From DATHWB01 sp035460965 (GTDB lineage: Bacteria; Actinomycetota; Acidimicrobiia; Spongiisociales; ZC4RG35): a stretch of DNA of 6,036 bases. Of this stretch, positions 1 through 5,831 are shown one piece after another. The notes below the pieces were generated by a model that searched no databases, was not told where the DNA came from, and worked only from the letters and a program-made list of their open reading frames with translations. The stretch's first letter is position 1; each line of letters starts with the position of its first letter. Position numbers and translations under genes: made by a program. Location: assembly GCA_035460965.1 (NCBI GenBank), contig DATHWB010000085.1:1-6036 (forward strand), written 5' to 3'.

Positions 1-210
1 TTCATTCCGGTCGCAGGGCTGCTCGACGACCTCCTGCTGATGACCTATGCCATCCACCACATCGTCGAGGTGGCAGGCGAGGACGTGGTTCTCGAACATT
101 GGGACGGTTCCCGGGATCTGCTCGAGCTCGTTCGCTCCATCCTCGACGTGGCCTCCGACTTCGTCCCGGCGCGCATCCGGAGAGTCGTCTCCCGCCTCTC
201 GGGGGGTTGA
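1..210 (+). CDS. DUF1232 (YkvA-like) membrane protein, C-terminal fragment
   Basis: An open frame runs from the first base to a TGA at 208-210, giving the last 69 residues of a protein whose start lies outside the window. It opens with FIPVAGLLDDLLLMTYAIHH, which resembles the second half of the DUF1232/YkvA domain (a hydrophobic hairpin with the pattern IPV.G.LDD). An amphipathic stretch follows (EHWDGSRDLLELVRSILDVA) and then a basic tail (RIRRVVSRLSGG). DUF1232 proteins are small, probably membrane-associated, and of unknown biochemical role. The gene ends 35 nt before the aminotransferase on the same strand, but that gene seems to have its own promoter, so an operon is not required. The family call rests on motif memory from half a domain. 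Confidence 0.7.
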   Translation, partial: FIPVAGLLDDLLLMTYAIHHIVEVAGEDVVLEHWDGSRDLLELVRSILDVASDFVPARIRRVVSRLSGG

Positions 211-233
211 TCGGCGGGGGTGGCGGAGGCCGT

Positions 234-239
234 TAGCCT
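234..239 (+). promoter_or_regulatory. -10 element TAGCCT of a probable leaderless promoter for the aminotransferase
   Basis: TAGCCT fits the actinobacterial TAnnnT -10 pattern. Its last base lies 7 nt before the A of the ATG at 246, so transcription would begin at the start codon. Only CGGAGG separates the two, and a GGAGG touching the ATG is too close to serve as a normal ribosome binding site. No -35 at standard spacing is seen (TTGATC at 207-212 is 21 nt away). The same TAGCCTCGG string precedes the GTG of the AlkZ-like gene. Confidence 0.5.
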
Positions 240-245
240 CGGAGG

Positions 246-1418
246 ATGGAGTTCCGACGGATCGACAATCTCCCTCCGTATGTCTTCGCCGAGGTCAACC
301 AGCGGAAGATGGCCGCCAGGAGGGCGGGCGAGGACATCGTCGATCTCGGCTTCGGCAACCCGGACATCCCGTCCGCCCCCTTCGTCGTCGACAAGCTGAT
401 CGAGGCGGCGCGCAACGAGCGCAACCACCGGTACTCGGTCTCCCGCGGCCTTCCCAACCTGCGTCGCGCCGTGGCCGAGCGTTACCGGCGCCGGTTCGAC
501 GTGGCGCTCGACCCCGAGACCGAGGTCATCTCGACGATCGGCGCCAAGGAGGGATTGAGCCACCTGATGTGGGTGCTGGTCCAGCCGGGAGACGTCGCCA
601 TCGTTCCGGAGCCCTCGTATCCGATCCACATCTACGCCCCCGTGCTCGCCGGCGCCGAGGTGCGGAGAGCCCCGATCAGCTCCGAAGCCGACTACTTCGA
701 GATGCTCGACCGTATGTTCCGCAACTCGTGGCCACGCCCGCGCGTGCTGATCGTCTCGTTCCCCCACAACCCGACCACGACGGTGGTCGACCTCGACTTC
801 TTCGAGAGGCTCGTGGCGTTCGCGCACGAGCACGGCGTGGTCGTCGTACACGACTTCGCCTACGCCGACATCCACTTCGACGGCTACAGCCCTCCATCGT
901 TGTTGCAGGTGCCGGGCGCCAAGGAAGTGGGGGTCGAGTTGTACACGCTGACCAAGGGCCATTCGATGGCCGGGTGGCGGGTCGGCTTCCTGGTGGGGAA
1001 CCCGGAGATCGTGGCGGCACTCGGCAAGCTGAAGTCGTACCTCGACTACGGCACCTTCCAGCCGATACAGATCGCCTCGATCATCGCCCTCAACGAAGGT
1101 GACGACTACGTCTCGGAGGTCAACGACGTCTACCTCCGCCGGCGTGACGTCCTGATCGACGGGCTGGCGCGGGGCGGATGGAAGGTGGACAAGCCGCGGG
1201 GCACCATGTTCGTGTGGGCTCCCATCCCGGATCCCTACGCAGAGATGGGATCCCTCGACTTCGCCTACCACCTCCTCGACGAGGCCAAGGTGGCGGTCAG
1301 CCCTGGGGTGGGCTTCGGACCGTCCGGGGACGGCTTCGTCCGTTTCGCCCTCGTCGAGAACGAACAGCGCATCGCCCAGGCGACACTGGGCCTGAGACGT
1401 GCGCTGACTCGTCTCTGA
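246..1418 (+). CDS. alaC: AlaC-type class I/II aminotransferase (probable glutamate-pyruvate aminotransferase)
   Basis: This 390-residue cytosolic PLP enzyme probably interconverts alanine + 2-oxoglutarate and pyruvate + glutamate. It resembles E. coli AlaC almost end to end: RRID.LPPYVF at residues 4-14, G.GNPD at 35-40, YS.SRGLPNLRRA at 63-75, TIG.KEGL.HLM at 97-108, and PSYPIHIY at 123-130. Catalytic positions are visible: Asn175 in FPHNPT, Asp203 and Tyr206 in HDFAYAD (cofactor ring), Lys237 in TLTKGHSMAGWRVGF (Schiff base), Arg245 (phosphate), and Arg366 in GDGFVRFALVEN (substrate carboxylate). Length is normal for the family. A stop at 234-236 leaves ATG 246 as the only usable start, and the N-terminal match agrees. 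The lysine context is TKG where AlaC has SKS. LL-diaminopimelate aminotransferase or another related amino-acid specificity is the main alternative. Confidence 0.9.
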   Translation: MEFRRIDNLPPYVFAEVNQRKMAARRAGEDIVDLGFGNPDIPSAPFVVDKLIEAARNERNHRYSVSRGLPNLRRAVAERYRRRFDVALDPETEVISTIGAKEGLSHLMWVLVQPGDVAIVPEPSYPIHIYAPVLAGAEVRRAPISSEADYFEMLDRMFRNSWPRPRVLIVSFPHNPTTTVVDLDFFERLVAFAHEHGVVVVHDFAYADIHFDGYSPPSLLQVPGAKEVGVELYTLTKGHSMAGWRVGFLVGNPEIVAALGKLKSYLDYGTFQPIQIASIIALNEGDDYVSEVNDVYLRRRDVLIDGLARGGWKVDKPRGTMFVWAPIPDPYAEMGSLDFAYHLLDEAKVAVSPGVGFGPSGDGFVRFALVENEQRIAQATLGLRRALTRL

Positions 1419-1428
1419 GACGCCGCCC

Positions 1429-1453
1429 GCCCGAAGGCGAAGCTGTTTCGGGC
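1429..1453. terminator. Hairpin just after the aminotransferase gene
   Basis: GCCCGAA (1429-1435) pairs perfectly with TTCGGGC (1447-1453) across an 11-nt loop, starting 10 nt after the alaC stop. No T-run follows, as is common for actinobacterial terminators, so the role is inferred from position. Confidence 0.45.
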
Positions 1454-1479
1454 AGAGCGGCGCGACAGGCGGCGACGCC

Positions 1480-1500
1480 GACCTGCACTCCCCGCAGGTC
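1480..1500. terminator. Hairpin between the convergent aminotransferase and small-protein genes
   Basis: GACCTGC (1480-1486) and GCAGGTC (1494-1500) form a perfect 7-bp stem with a 7-nt loop. On the minus strand it begins 6 nt after the stop of the 52-residue small protein; on the plus strand it follows alaC by about 60 nt. It could end transcription from both sides. There is no T-tract on either side, so this is positional inference. Confidence 0.4.
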
Positions 1501-1506
1501 CTCTGA

Positions 1507-1665
1507 TCACATCCGGATCGGATGCGGCATGGGCGCTGGCCGGGTTCGGGTGCGGTCACGTTTCTGCCGGCGCGGCGCGGATCGGCCGCTCGGGCGGACC
1601 TCCGGCAGCGGAGCCCGCCACCGCTGCTGGGCGACTTCATCGATCATTTGTCGGTCGACGTACAT
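1507..1665 (-). CDS. Small Arg-rich protein, copy A of a duplicated small-protein unit (function unknown)
   Basis: This 52-residue frame begins at ATG 1665 and ends at TGA 1507. It starts MYVDRQMIDEVAQQR, probably a short amphipathic helix, continues with an Arg/Pro-rich middle (12 Arg and 1 Lys in all), and ends HPIRM-stop. An AGGAGG (1680-1675, minus strand) lies 9 nt before the ATG. The main support is its resemblance to the 39-residue frame at 5832-5951: same first residues MY.DR, an Asp at position 9, an Arg-rich middle with an RD pair, the same PIRM ending, and a conserved upstream region. There is no signal peptide or membrane segment. It is convergent with alaC and divergent from the sensor kinase, sharing a 171-nt intergenic region with it. 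I do not recognise the family. A basic nucleic-acid-binding peptide or a regulatory leader peptide are possibilities, not conclusions. Confidence 0.6.
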   Translation of the reverse strand: MYVDRQMIDEVAQQRWRAPLPEVRPSGRSAPRRQKRDRTRTRPAPMPHPIRM

Positions 1666-1697
1666 GCTCTGCGTCCTCCTGTGTCGTGTACCCCGTC

Positions 1698-1724
1698 GGC
1701 GTGAGAGCCGGCCTCACGACGTGA
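1698..1724. promoter_or_regulatory. Composite operator or promoter site, copy A
   Basis: On the plus strand the site reads GGCGTGAGA (1698-1706), 7 nt, then the palindrome TCACGACGTGA (1714-1724). This gives two direct CGTGA half-sites exactly 20 bp apart (1700 and 1720) plus one inverted TCACG. The palindrome ends 48 nt upstream of the ATG of small-protein copy A. The same arrangement, with the same 7-nt spacer length, occurs at 5985-6011 upstream of copy B. It lies between two divergent genes, so it could also affect the kinase gene. The binding factor is unknown. Confidence 0.5.
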
Positions 1725-1836
1725 CACTGCCGTTCTCTCGGTCCGACGGAAGGCGGGCGGCCGAGATTCAGGGTGTTCCCCGATGCCCGGCGGCGGCGGA
1801 CCTGACAGACTGGGGACGACGAGAGGAGCGGTGGGT

Positions 1837-3078
1837 GTGACCACCAGTCCATCGAACGTGTCTCGGCGGACGCCGGTGGTGGGCCGTCACCGAGGGGTCG
1901 GCGTGACCGATCGGCGTCCGCCCTCCCCGCACGACCGACCCCGGTCTGGTGACGGCGGTCGACACGCCGACGTCGAGGGGACGCCATCGGTCGACGTGAC
2001 CCTGCGCAACGTGGTCGTCACCTATCGCTTCCTGGTCACGGTGTGGCTGTGGATCCTCGTCGGCGTCGTGATCGCGACCGGTGGAAACGGCAGCCGACCG
2101 GTGCTCGTCGGCGCAGCCGTGTTCGCCGGGCTGTGGGCGGGTGTGACGGTGTGGGCAGGCAGGGCGAACCACCGCCTGGGCAGCATCGCGTTCGTGATTT
2201 GTGATGGTGCCATCGCCCTGGGGCTGTCCGGAATAGGCCTGGTGGCAGGCACAGACGACTTCGTGAGCGGCGGATGGCCGGCGTCGTGGCTCTTCACGAT
2301 GGCCTTCGCCTTCGATCTCAGGTTCACGGTCATGGCCTCGTTCGTGCTCGTCGTCGAGCACGTGTTCCTTCATCTCGCCCACGGCCTGGGGGACATTCGC
2401 ATGGCCGGCACGTTCCAGTTCATCGTCTTTGCCGTCATCATCGGCTGGGCGTTCGATGCACTTCGCGAGCGAGAGCGGCTGCGTCTCGCGCTGCAGGACG
2501 AACTGGACCGCCAGCGCGAGGCGGCGGCGCGATACGAGGAGCGCGCATCCCTCGCCCGCCACCTCCACGACGAGGTCCTCCAGACGTTCCACGCCATCGA
2601 GGTGAGCGCCGACAAGCCCCAGCAGGTGGCGTATTTCGTCCGCCGGCAGACGCGCGAACTCCGCCGGACGATCGAAGAGTTCCGATCCCCTCACACCAGG
2701 AGCTTTCGGGCCATTCTCCTTCGCAGCCGTGATGAGGTCGAAGAGTTGTATCGCGGGGTGAAGATCAATGAGGTGATTCGCAGCGACGGCGAAGTCGGCC
2801 ATTCGCTCGATGTCGTGCTCGGTGCTGCCCGCGAGGCGATGATGAATGCCGCCCAGCACGCAGGGGTGGATCAGGTCGACCTCTACAGCGTGATCGAAGA
2901 CGGTGTCGTCGTCGTCAACGTCCGGGACCGGGGTCGTGGCTTCGACCCGGACGGCGAGACGGGACGTCGCGTGGAGAGATCGATGTCCGAGCGAGTGGGT
3001 CCTGTCGGAGGATCGGTCACCATCCGGTCGTCAGCGGGGCGGGGGACCGAGGTGAGCATCGTGGCGCCTGTCGGATGA
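1837..3078 (+). CDS. Membrane sensor histidine kinase, HisKA_3/NarL-partner type
   Basis: This is the sensor of a two-component system; it should autophosphorylate on His and pass phosphate to the adjacent regulator. Numbering from GTG 1837 (413 residues): an Arg/Pro-rich N-terminus (1-55), about five membrane segments (roughly 58-80, 87-106, 114-136, 147-180, 190-205), a charged linker helix (207-235), the HisKA_3 box ERASLARHLHDEVLQ with phospho-acceptor His244, then a HATPase_c domain with N-box REAMMNAAQH (Asn337), G1 box VRDRGRGFDP (Asp364) and G2 box AGRGTEVSI. No PAS, HAMP or large extracellular sensor is present, so sensing is probably within the membrane. GTG 1837 was chosen because AGGAG (1824-1828) lies 8 nt before it. 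The frame is open back to ATG 1783, and GTG 1903 or GTG 1996 would remove some or all of the odd N-terminus. The stop overlaps the regulator start (ATGA). The signal sensed is not deducible. Confidence 0.87.
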   Translation: MTTSPSNVSRRTPVVGRHRGVGVTDRRPPSPHDRPRSGDGGRHADVEGTPSVDVTLRNVVVTYRFLVTVWLWILVGVVIATGGNGSRPVLVGAAVFAGLWAGVTVWAGRANHRLGSIAFVICDGAIALGLSGIGLVAGTDDFVSGGWPASWLFTMAFAFDLRFTVMASFVLVVEHVFLHLAHGLGDIRMAGTFQFIVFAVIIGWAFDALRERERLRLALQDELDRQREAAARYEERASLARHLHDEVLQTFHAIEVSADKPQQVAYFVRRQTRELRRTIEEFRSPHTRSFRAILLRSRDEVEELYRGVKINEVIRSDGEVGHSLDVVLGAAREAMMNAAQHAGVDQVDLYSVIEDGVVVVNVRDRGRGFDPDGETGRRVERSMSERVGPVGGSVTIRSSAGRGTEVSIVAPVG

Positions 3079-4484
3079 ACGAGCCGACTCCTCCTGCCAT
3101 CTTCGTCGTGGAGGACCATCCGCTGGTCCGCCTCGGCATCGAAGCCCTGATCTCCCAGCGATACCGGTACGCCGGGTCGGCGGACAACGCCGCCAGCGCA
3201 ATCGAGATGATCAGGGACCGCAAACCGGATCTGGTCCTGCTGGACGTCCACATCGAGGGGGGAGGGGGAGCCGCCGTCGTGGACGCAGTGCGCAAGACCG
3301 ATCCGTCTGTCCGGTTCCTGGTGGTGTCCGTTTCGACCGCGCCGCAGGATGTGCTGACCATGTTCCGCGCCGGAGTGGAGGGATACGTGGTGAAGACGGC
3401 GGATGCCGGATTCATGTTCGAGGCGATCGGTCGTGTGCTCGGCGGGGCGTCGGCCGTCTCTCCCGAGGTCGCCGGGTACCTGCTCGACATCGACGGGTTC
3501 ACGAGGGACCTTCGCGGGGTCGAGCGACTCACCCCGAGAGAACGGGAGGTGACGACGCTGATCGCCCGCGGGTACTCGTACCGGGAGTCTGCGGCGGAGT
3601 TGGGGATGAGTGTCAAGACCCTCGAGAACCACATCGGCAACATCTTCCGGAAGGTGCACGTGACGAGTCGCAACGAACTGACTCGATATGTCTACGAGAC
3701 CGGCTGGCTGCGGCCTGACAGCGTCGGACTCGCTGCGCCGGAGTTGGCGACGTCCGACGTTGGTGGTGCGGGTCGAGGGTGACGGACCTACCCGGCGCAT
3801 CAGCCGGAGGTGGAGCATGCGGGTGGGAGGCACCAGCGCCAGCACGAGAATCGCCACCGTCACCCCGAGCCAGGGTATGACTGGTTCCTCCGTCGGGGCG
3901 AGGTATCCCTGCCGCACCGAGTTGGCCGTCACTGCCGTGTAGTACGCGGCGGCGGTGGCGTGACATCGGACTGTGGAACAGGTGTCGACGAGGTCTGTGT
4001 ACAGCCGGTGATCGATCTCGAATCGCGCCCAGGGACCCAGACGGGATCCGGACATCTCGGCGAAACGAAGCGTGTCGTAGCCAAAGTCGTGGATACGGCA
4101 GGCATCTGCGAAGGAGTCCGGTCCGATTCGTCCGGGGGTCGAGCATCCTCCCGTCGGGTTGGCGAGGGCTCCGCCCGCGGACACCGGGCGGTATCCGAGT
4201 GTCGTGTCGAACCCGCTCGGCACGAGATCCATCGTCGCCGTTCCGTTCCGGAGCGAGGCCACGAGCTCGGCTGCCTCGGGTGACTCGGCGCGTGCCGGCT
4301 GCAGGAGCATGTGCCCGATCCCGCTAAGGACGATCGCCCCGCATCCGATGACGAGGGCACGGACGATAGCCCGTCCGATCCAGATGCGGAGGCCCTCGAG
4401 ACGAGAGGTCCGAATGGCCCGCGGATGTGAATCGCCGCGCTCGGTCGCCGGGCGCTCTGCGGCTTTCGAAGTGTTCTGGCTCAT
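2883..4484 (-). CDS. Prokaryotic-type secreted phospholipase A2 whose frame runs on antisense through the response regulator gene
   Basis: The credible gene is about 3790-4484. Numbering from ATG 4484: a basic N-terminus, a hydrophobic stretch (38-61) and an ARA-E sequence (64-67) suggest export with possible signal cleavage. Next come GCSTP (Cys114), the catalytic motif DACRIHDFGYD (Cys129, His132, Asp133), a second Asp in RFEIDHRLYTDL (Asp158), Cys169 and Cys174, and a C-terminal membrane segment PWLGVTVAILVLALV (204-218) ending in RLMRR. The Cys-x2-His-Asp motif and four cysteines match the Streptomyces-type phospholipase A2, a calcium-dependent enzyme cutting the sn-2 ester of phospholipids. 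The enzyme here would be outside the cell, probably membrane-tethered. No in-frame stop occurs near the natural end. The frame continues in exact register opposite the regulator and stops at 2883, so the last 300 or so residues are probably not a real domain. Either the stop was lost or a one-base shift exists near 3803-3850. Upstream starts ATG 4520 and 4595 are possible; 4484 gives the most typical signal-peptide length, though its ribosome binding site is weak. Confidence 0.6.
   Translation of the reverse strand: MSQNTSKAAERPATERGDSHPRAIRTSRLEGLRIWIGRAIVRALVIGCGAIVLSGIGHMLLQPARAESPEAAELVASLRNGTATMDLVPSGFDTTLGYRPVSAGGALANPTGGCSTPGRIGPDSFADACRIHDFGYDTLRFAEMSGSRLGPWARFEIDHRLYTDLVDTCSTVRCHATAAAYYTAVTANSVRQGYLAPTEEPVIPWLGVTVAILVLALVPPTRMLHLRLMRRVGPSPSTRTTNVGRRQLRRSESDAVRPQPAGLVDISSQFVATRHVHLPEDVADVVLEGLDTHPQLRRRLPVRVPAGDQRRHLPFSRGESLDPAKVPREPVDVEQVPGDLGRDGRRPAEHTTDRLEHESGIRRLHHVSLHSGAEHGQHILRRGRNGHHQEPDRRIGLAHCVHDGGSPSPLDVDVQQDQIRFAVPDHLDCAGGVVRRPGVPVSLGDQGFDAEADQRMVLHDEDGRRSRLVHPTGATMLTSVPRPADDRMVTDPPTGPTRSDIDLSTRRPVSPSGSKPRPRSRTLTTTTPSSITL
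3075..3782 (+). CDS. NarL/FixJ-family response regulator (receiver + LuxR-type HTH)
   Basis: This 235-residue DNA-binding regulator is the evident partner of the upstream kinase. The receiver domain (about 9-125) has the acidic pair Glu13-Asp14, phospho-acceptor Asp57 in LVLLDVHIEGGGG, Ser85 in LVVSVS and Lys107 in YVVKTAD. The LuxR-type helix-turn-helix (about 151-206) begins LTPREREV and contains the usual GYSYRESAAELGMSVKTLE and NHIGNIFRKVHVTSRNEL stretches. After the usual end of the fold (about residue 212) comes a tail of about 23 residues rich in Gly, Ala and Asp. The ATG shares four bases with the kinase stop, and no strong ribosome binding site is seen, so translational coupling is likely. 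The regulated genes are unknown. The gene lacks TTA, CTA and TCA codons, which keeps the exactly antisense frame open (see the phospholipase entry). Confidence 0.93.
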   Translation: MNEPTPPAIFVVEDHPLVRLGIEALISQRYRYAGSADNAASAIEMIRDRKPDLVLLDVHIEGGGGAAVVDAVRKTDPSVRFLVVSVSTAPQDVLTMFRAGVEGYVVKTADAGFMFEAIGRVLGGASAVSPEVAGYLLDIDGFTRDLRGVERLTPREREVTTLIARGYSYRESAAELGMSVKTLENHIGNIFRKVHVTSRNELTRYVYETGWLRPDSVGLAAPELATSDVGGAGRG

Positions 4485-4534
4485 GATCCGAACATGGCTG
4501 ATCGCGGCGGTGCCGCCCATCGGGTACCCGCCCC

Positions 4535-4550
4535 TGGGGGAGGTCCCCCA
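4535..4550. repeat. Perfect 16-bp palindrome upstream of the phospholipase gene
   Basis: TGGGGGAGGTCCCCCA consists of 7-bp arms (4535-4541 and 4544-4550) around a GG centre. It is 50 nt upstream of the chosen phospholipase start and about 70 nt upstream of the ArsR-like remnant on the other strand. The position fits an operator between divergent genes. It would lie inside coding sequence if the phospholipase began at 4595. No T-run follows, so a terminator is less likely. Confidence 0.5.
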
Positions 4551-4621
4551 TCCCTCTCCGTCGTCGGTGACCGCGATCCCGCTCGAGCGTCTCAAGACGC
4601 ACTTGCGCGTCCGTCATCCCG

Positions 4622-4742
4622 GTGCGAACAGAGGAGACAGCGGACCGGGTGTTCCGCGCCTCGGCGGATCCCACGCGGCGAGACATCCTGGCGAAGTCGC
4701 ACAGGCGACACTGGTCTCAGGCGGGCGCTCGCCCGGTTGTGA
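4622..4742 (+). pseudogene. Truncated N-terminus of an ArsR-type winged-helix regulator
   Basis: From GTG 4622 the translation begins MRTEETADRVFRASADPTRR and continues DILAKS. This closely matches the first helix of ArsR-family regulators (typically DRVFRALADPTRRxIL). After about 26 residues the resemblance ends: no recognition helix or wing follows. A shift to the next frame at about 4711-4740 gives LRRALARL-stop (TGA 4740-4742), which resembles the SALAR segment that comes next in such proteins. That suggests a frameshift plus loss of the remaining 60 or more codons. The convergent AlkZ-like gene ends at 4749, directly after the remnant, where the missing part would have been. The open frame itself continues to 4840 but only as a shadow of that gene. 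It could be a chance match, but the VFR..ADPTRR.IL pattern is distinctive. Confidence 0.5.
4722..4735. terminator. Short GC hairpin after the AlkZ-like gene
   Basis: CGGGCG (4722-4727) and CGCCCG (4730-4735) are inverted repeats 13 nt past the stop of the minus-strand gene. The stem is short and no T-run follows, so it is a weak candidate. Confidence 0.25.
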
Positions 4743-4748
4743 GGGCGG

Positions 4749-5810
4749 TCACTGCGCGAAGAGCGCTCGCAGTCGGTCCGCCTCGTGGTCGACTTCCTGC
4801 CGCATCCGTCGAGGTAGGGGTTGGAACGGTTGCACGGTGATCCGGCCGCCTTCGTGGCGCCAGGTCCCGGCGACCGTCCCGTCGACGAGGAACGTGTTGA
4901 CGGAGTGCGGGTTCTTCGTGTGGAACACGGCCTCCCGGAGGTCTTCCGCCAGCACGCCCGTTCCTCGGGCGTGGACGAGCAGCAGCGCCTCCCATGTTCC
5001 GAGCATTCGGACCGGTGCCGGAGTGTCGGGATCGGGGAGCGGGCCACGGGGGACATCGAGCAGGTTCGGGCCATCGACCTGACGGACGGTCCGCAACGCC
5101 AGCGAGTCTGCCGCCTCTTGCATGACCCCGTTCGGCACTCCTGCCCACGAGGCGGCACTCTCGACGGAGGCTGGACCGAACGCCGCCAGGTAGCGACGGA
5201 GGATCGCCTGCACCGCCTCCCGCTCCGCCAGCCGGCCGGGCGGTCCTGTCCAAAGGGCGGCATCGCCGTACAGATCGGCCCGCCGGCGTTCCCACGTCCC
5301 GGACGGGGGAACACGGACCATCGGCAGCCACAGCCCGAGGCCGTTGAACGACTCCCGCGGATGTCCGGCCTCGCCCAGTCTTTCGATCAGATCGGCCGCG
5401 CGGAGCGGTCCGTCTGCCAGCAGTCGCCTGGCGTCGTTCGCGGCCGCCTCCATCCGGGCAGCGTCCAGGCCCTGTCCTTTCACGACTCGTAGCCACCACG
5501 CCTGCTGACTGGCCTGTACGGCGATGACGAACGGCCAGTAGTCGGCGCTCGACACGGTGTGGATGGTGGATCGCAGCGAGGTTCCCTGGATCAAAGTCCT
5601 CCGTTCGAGTGCCCTGGTGAGAGCGTCTCGGCGGAAGCCGTCGACCCGCGACCAGAGCCCGATGTAGGCGGACGGCGCGTACTGGGCCTGGATGCCCCCC
5701 ATCCGCTCCACCACGCGGGGGAGCGGCGCCCGGACCCGGTCGAGCAGCATTTGTCGAGCGAGGAGTGCCCGATTGCGATGTCGCGGCGTCAGGGTTCGAG
5801 GCGTGCTCAC
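4749..5810 (-). CDS. AlkZ-like winged-helix DNA-binding protein (HTH_42 family), possible DNA glycosylase
   Basis: This 353-residue protein matches the HTH_42 (YcaQ/AlkZ-like) superfamily of tandem winged-helix proteins. Some members are DNA glycosylases acting on bulky lesions and interstrand crosslinks. Near the N-terminus, MGGIQAQYAPSAYIGLWSR contains the QxQ motif (Gln41, Gln43) used as catalytic residues in Streptomyces AlkZ; the YcaQ/AlkX branch has QxD instead. Other family landmarks are GTSLRSTIHTVSSADYW (76-92), VRVPPSGTWERR (165-176), YLAAFGPASVESAASWAG (207-224), and the C-terminal RMLGTWEALLLVHARGTGVL (268-287) followed by FHTKNPHSVNTFLVDGTVAGTW. Length is normal for the family. 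The start is GTG 5810, with a TAGCCT box just upstream fitting leaderless transcription. A 39-residue small protein ends 21 nt upstream on the same strand. Family assignment is firm; glycosylase activity and substrate are inferred from the QxQ motif only. Confidence 0.85.
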   Translation of the reverse strand: MSTPRTLTPRHRNRALLARQMLLDRVRAPLPRVVERMGGIQAQYAPSAYIGLWSRVDGFRRDALTRALERRTLIQGTSLRSTIHTVSSADYWPFVIAVQASQQAWWLRVVKGQGLDAARMEAAANDARRLLADGPLRAADLIERLGEAGHPRESFNGLGLWLPMVRVPPSGTWERRRADLYGDAALWTGPPGRLAEREAVQAILRRYLAAFGPASVESAASWAGVPNGVMQEAADSLALRTVRQVDGPNLLDVPRGPLPDPDTPAPVRMLGTWEALLLVHARGTGVLAEDLREAVFHTKNPHSVNTFLVDGTVAGTWRHEGGRITVQPFQPLPRRMRQEVDHEADRLRALFAQ

Positions 5811-5817
5811 GCCGCCG

Positions 5818-5823
5818 AGGCTA
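5818..5823 (-). promoter_or_regulatory. -10 element TAGCCT before the AlkZ-like gene
   Basis: Read on the minus strand, TAGCCT is followed by CGGCGGC and then GTG 5810, placing the start codon about 8 nt after the box, as in leaderless transcripts. The first nine bases (TAGCCTCGG) are the same as before alaC. No clear -35 is visible. It lies between the small-protein stop and the gene, so the gene may have its own transcript in addition to read-through. Confidence 0.45.
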
Positions 5824-5831
5824 CGGCACCA

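Noticed and set aside
207..212. TTGATC as a -35 box for the alaC promoter
   Set aside because: Spacing to TAGCCT is 21 nt, outside the usual 16-19 nt, and it overlaps the previous gene's stop codon.
47..1102. Plus-strand open frame of 351 codons overlapping alaC in another frame
   Set aside because: Arg/Gly/Pro-rich low-complexity translation, typical of a +1 shadow; the aminotransferase frame has full family similarity.
45..1640. Minus-strand open frame of 531 codons opposite the aminotransferase
   Set aside because: It is in exact codon register with alaC, a phase where stops need TTA, CTA or TCA sense codons, which are rare at high GC. No recognisable domain; the plus-strand gene is unambiguous.
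1768..2859. Minus-strand open frame of 363 codons opposite the kinase
   Set aside because: Same in-register antisense effect; composition is Arg/His/Asp-rich shadow sequence without motifs.
4159..5082. Plus-strand open frame of 307 codons across the phospholipase, the ArsR remnant and the AlkZ-like gene
   Set aside because: Crosses three better-supported features and shows only Arg/Ser/Pro-rich shadow composition.
4821..5492. Plus-strand open frame of 223 codons opposite the AlkZ-like gene
   Set aside because: In-register antisense shadow of a confident gene; no domain, no ribosome binding site of note.
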